Assembly (NCBI GenBank): GCA_900465675.1
Contig: UBJR01000002.1
Coordinates: forward strand, 372,001-436,000
Length of the DNA stretch: 64,000 nt
Reading direction: 5' to 3'
DNA from: Hyphomicrobiales bacterium
GTDB taxonomy: Bacteria > Pseudomonadota > Alphaproteobacteria > Rhizobiales > Rhizobiaceae
A program made the translations under genes and the position numbers. Below are positions 61,372-64,000 of the stretch, piece after piece. The notes beneath the pieces are model-generated. The model saw nothing but the letters and a program-made list of their open reading frames with translations, was not told where the DNA came from and did no database searches. Each line of letters starts with the position of its first letter. The first letter of the stretch is position 1.

Positions 61372-62538
61372 ATGGCAAGAACGATCAATCTCCCGCTGGA
61401 CGGCAAGATCGCGCCCTATCAGCTGACCGGCGTGCCGATCGAGCTGAAGACGCGCGATGCCAAGGATTTTCCGCGCGTCGTCTATGCGGCCGCCCATGTG
61501 GTGGCCGATCCGCTTCAAGACAACGACCCGTGGCTGACACCGGCGATCGACTGGGAGCGGACGCTTGCGTTTCGCCACCGGCTCTGGGATCTCGGCCTCG
61601 GCGTTGCCGAGGCGATGGATACGGCTCAGCGCGGCATGGGCCTCGGCTGGCCTGAGGCCCGTGAGCTGATCCGCCGGGCGCTGCGCGAAGCACGCACCCG
61701 CAAGGACGCGCTGATTGCCTGCGGCGCCGGCACTGATCATCTGACACCTGGTCCTGATGTGACGGTCGATACGATCATCCGGGCTTACGAAGAACAGATC
61801 GAAGCCATCGAGTCCGAGGGCGGACGCATCATCCTGATGGCAAGCCGGGCGCTGGCCGCCGCCGCCAAGGGCCCGGACGACTATATCCGCGTCTATGACC
61901 GCATCCTTCGCCAGGTCAAGGAACCCGTGATCATCCATTGGTTGGGTGAAATGTTCGACCCGGCGCTCGCAGGCTACTGGGGCAACGCCGATCACATCAG
62001 GGCAATGTCGACGAGCCTTCAAGTGATCGAAGCCAATGCCGCCAAGGTCGATGGCATCAAGATTTCGCTGCTTTCGAAGGAAAAGGAAGTGGCGATGCGC
62101 CGCCAGTTGCCCAAGGCGGTGCGCATGTACACCGGCGACGACTTCAACTATGCCGAACTGATCGCCGGCGACGAAGAGGGGCATTCGGACGCCCTGCTCG
62201 GCATTTTCGATGCGATCGCACCGGCGGCTTCGGCGGCAATGGACGCGCTCGGGCGCCACAGCAACAACGAGTTCTTCGACCTGCTCGACCCGACCGTTCC
62301 GCTGTCGCGCCACATCTTCAAGGCGCCGACCCGCTTCTACAAGACCGGTGTGGTGTTCCTTGCCTATCTGAACGGGCTGCAGGACCATTTCGTGATGGTC
62401 GGCGGACAGCAGAGCACAAGGTCTCTGACGCATCTCGCCGAACTGTTCCGGCTGGCTGACAAGGCGCGTGTCCTCGCCGATCCCGATCTCGCGGTCAGCC
62501 GCATGAAGCAGGTGCTTGCCGTTCACGGCGTGCAGTGA
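61372..62538 (+). CDS. DUF993 family protein, dihydrodipicolinate-synthase-like
   Basis: TIM-barrel protein of 388 residues related to the NAL/DHDPS class I aldolase group but of unknown reaction. Visible blocks: ACGAGTDHLTPGPDVTVDTI (about 118-137), VIIHWLGEMFDPALAGYWG (about 185-203) and VDGIKISLLSKEKEVAMRRQ (about 224-243), where the Lys of DGIKISLL is the expected Schiff-base residue. If so, it would cleave or dehydrate a keto-sugar acid made by the flanking oxidoreductases. Tight spacing on both sides argues for one pathway. Confidence 0.85.
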   Translation: MARTINLPLDGKIAPYQLTGVPIELKTRDAKDFPRVVYAAAHVVADPLQDNDPWLTPAIDWERTLAFRHRLWDLGLGVAEAMDTAQRGMGLGWPEARELIRRALREARTRKDALIACGAGTDHLTPGPDVTVDTIIRAYEEQIEAIESEGGRIILMASRALAAAAKGPDDYIRVYDRILRQVKEPVIIHWLGEMFDPALAGYWGNADHIRAMSTSLQVIEANAAKVDGIKISLLSKEKEVAMRRQLPKAVRMYTGDDFNYAELIAGDEEGHSDALLGIFDAIAPAASAAMDALGRHSNNEFFDLLDPTVPLSRHIFKAPTRFYKTGVVFLAYLNGLQDHFVMVGGQQSTRSLTHLAELFRLADKARVLADPDLAVSRMKQVLAVHGVQ

Positions 62539-62562
62539 ACCATCAGGCAGGGAGGATATAAC

Positions 62563-63393
62563 ATGCAGGTCGAAGGACTTTCGATCAATCTCGCAACGAT
62601 CCGCGAGCAATGCGGCTTTGCCGAAGCCGTCGATCTCTGCCTGAAGCACGGCATCACCAAGATCGCGCCCTGGCGCGATCAGATCGCCAAGGCCGGTCTC
62701 GACGAGGCTGTCCGTATCGTGAAGTCGAACGGCCTGAAGCTGACCGGCCTTTGCCGAGGGGGCTTCTTTCCGGCGGCTAATGACCGCGATTGGCAGAAAA
62801 ACCTCGACGACAACCGACGAGCGATCGACGAGGCCGCTGCGCTTGGCGCCGATTGCCTGGTGCTCGTTGTCGGTGGATTGGCGGGTGGATCGCGGGATAT
62901 CAGTGTTGCCCGGCAGATGGTTTCGGACGGGATCGCCGCCGTCCTGCCGCATGCGAAAGCCTCGGGCGTTCCGCTGGCGATCGAGCCACTGCACCCGATG
63001 TATGCCGCCGACCGCTCCTGCGTGAATACCCTGCGCCAGGCGCTCGACATGTGCGAACTGCTCGGCACCGATGTCGGCGTCGCCATTGACGTCTATCACG
63101 TCTGGTGGGATCCGGAACTCGCCGAGCAGATCGCCCGTGCCGGGCGGATGAAGCGCATCTTCGCGCACCATATCTGCGACTGGCTGGTGCCGACCAAGGA
63201 CATGCTGACCGACCGCGGCATGATGGGCGACGGCGTGATCGATCTCAAAGGCATCAGGCAGATGATCGAGAAAGCGGGCTTCTTCGGCGCCCAGGAGGTC
63301 GAAATCTTTTCGGCAGACAATTGGTGGAAGCGCCCGGCGGAGGAGGTCATCGCCACCTGCGTCGACCGGTATCATGGCTGCTGCCTAGTTTAA
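62563..63393 (+). CDS. Sugar phosphate isomerase/epimerase (AP endonuclease 2/xylose isomerase-like TIM barrel)
   Basis: Predicted sugar isomerase, epimerase or related lyase of 276 residues. Metal-ligand segments typical of the family are visible: IEPLHPMYAADRSCVNTL (Glu at about 145), GVAIDVYHVWWDPELAEQI (Asp/His, about 172-190), FAHHICDWL and GFFGAQEVEIFSADNWWKRP (final Glu). It follows DUF993 by 24 bases with GGGAGG before its ATG. Family members act on free or keto sugars as often as on phosphates. Confidence 0.88.
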   Translation: MQVEGLSINLATIREQCGFAEAVDLCLKHGITKIAPWRDQIAKAGLDEAVRIVKSNGLKLTGLCRGGFFPAANDRDWQKNLDDNRRAIDEAAALGADCLVLVVGGLAGGSRDISVARQMVSDGIAAVLPHAKASGVPLAIEPLHPMYAADRSCVNTLRQALDMCELLGTDVGVAIDVYHVWWDPELAEQIARAGRMKRIFAHHICDWLVPTKDMLTDRGMMGDGVIDLKGIRQMIEKAGFFGAQEVEIFSADNWWKRPAEEVIATCVDRYHGCCLV

Positions 63394-63435
63394 TTGGATA
63401 TATTCGTTTCAGCACGTATGAAGGAGGATCATTCG

Positions 63436-64000
63436 ATGGAGAAGCGCCGTTTTGCACTGATAGGGACCGGCAATCGCGGGACCACGATGTGGGGGAAAGA
63501 TCTGCTCGCCGGCTGGCGGGAGCATGTCGATCTCGTCGCCATCGTCGAGAAGAATTCGCTGCGCGGCGAGCGGGCACGCACGATGATCGGCAGCAATGCC
63601 CCCATCTATGACGACATCGAGGCGATGCTGAAGGAGGTCAAGCCCGACCTCGTGATCGTCTGTACGCCTGACCATACCCATGACGCGATCGTCGTACGGG
63701 CGCTCGAGGCCGGGATCGACGTGATCACCGAGAAACCAATGACGACGGCGGTCGACAAGATCCGGCGGATCATGGACGCCGAGAAGCGGACAGGCCAGCG
63801 CGTCGATGTTTCGTTCAACTACCGCTATTCGCCGACGGCAGCGCGCATCAAGGAGCTACTGAACTCCGGCGAGATCGGCCGCGTCACCTCCGTCGATTTT
63901 CATTGGTACCTGAACACCAAGCACGGCGCCGACTATTTCCGTCGCTGGCATGCCTATACCGAGAATTCGGGCAGCCTCTTCGTCCACAAGGCGACACACC
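63436..64000 (+). CDS. Gfo/Idh/MocA family oxidoreductase (3' end cut off)
   Basis: N-terminal 188 codons of a second plus-strand oxidoreductase; it runs past the window end. The Rossmann motif FALIGTGNRGTTMWGKDLLA is at 6-25 and the catalytic GIDVITEKPMTTAVDKIRR at about 93-111. AAGGAGG lies eight bases before the ATG. It differs clearly from the Gfo/Idh proteins at 60221 and 54977, so the cluster encodes at least three such enzymes with different likely substrates. Confidence 0.9.
   Translation, partial: MEKRRFALIGTGNRGTTMWGKDLLAGWREHVDLVAIVEKNSLRGERARTMIGSNAPIYDDIEAMLKEVKPDLVIVCTPDHTHDAIVVRALEAGIDVITEKPMTTAVDKIRRIMDAEKRTGQRVDVSFNYRYSPTAARIKELLNSGEIGRVTSVDFHWYLNTKHGADYFRRWHAYTENSGSLFVHKATH

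Overview
The window is a chromosome segment of a fast-growing alphaproteobacterium of the Rhizobiaceae, most likely Rhizobium or a close relative. The evidence is an Irr regulator diverging from fabA-fabB-fabI, the small SRP RNA directly ahead of dnaX, a membrane-anchored CycM-type cytochrome next to kdsB and pheA, an FYDLN/acidic-tail protein near cmk-rpsA, a rhizobial-type mosaic palindromic intergenic repeat, and high-GC codon use throughout. I found no rRNA, CRISPR array, prophage or intact insertion sequence. Calls are from reading the translated proteins; no database search was run.

Bases 1-27,700 are mostly housekeeping. irr (cut by the window edge) diverges from fabA-fabB-fabI. An rsmC-like methyltransferase is followed by a long minus-strand information-processing block read from 14,564 down to 4,330: rimP-nusA-ylxR-infB-rbfA-truB, rpsO and pnp. 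It starts with a strong promoter and an intrinsic-terminator hairpin inside the rimP leader. Next come an MFS exporter, a GNAT protein, an MltB-type transglycosylase, recR, a MOSC protein, a LysE exporter, ybaB, dnaX and the SRP RNA. These are followed by HIT-nudC-WYL regulator, a small orphan protein, a VOC protein, pheA, kdsB and cycM.

Bases 27,700-43,200 mix accessory and core genes: an AEC carrier, a MarR regulator with a perfect 13-bp inverted-repeat operator and a DUF1398 gene, adenosine kinase, an SH3 protein, a 2-hydroxyacid dehydrogenase, GNAT, a ThiF/MoeB protein lacking the usual zinc cysteines, recF, and a secreted Gly/His/Asp-rich protein. Then come tRNA-Ala(GGC), an FYDLN protein, a PaiB-like gene coupled to cmk (where aroA is usually found), rpsA, a disordered hypothetical protein and a short RNase D.

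Bases 43,200-64,000 are catabolic. A MerR-XRE-cupin fusion regulator diverges from gabT-gabD (GABA to succinate) across two operator-like repeats. uxaC and a uxuB-like gene form a uronate pair. A seven-gene minus-strand operon encodes an ABC sugar importer with an embedded Gfo/Idh oxidoreductase, an APH/choline-kinase-like phosphotransferase and a dimethylglycine-dehydrogenase-like flavoenzyme. It diverges from a TetR regulator, which is followed on the plus strand by Gfo/Idh, a DUF993 aldolase-like protein, a sugar isomerase/epimerase and a second Gfo/Idh (cut by the window end).

The most interesting system is this last one. Near-identical TetR-type operator candidates sit immediately downstream of a TTGACA promoter both at the importer operon and at the Gfo/Idh-DUF993 operon, and a third related site lies ahead of uxaC. 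This suggests a single regulon for uptake and oxidative-aldol breakdown of an unknown sugar, sugar acid or glycoside.
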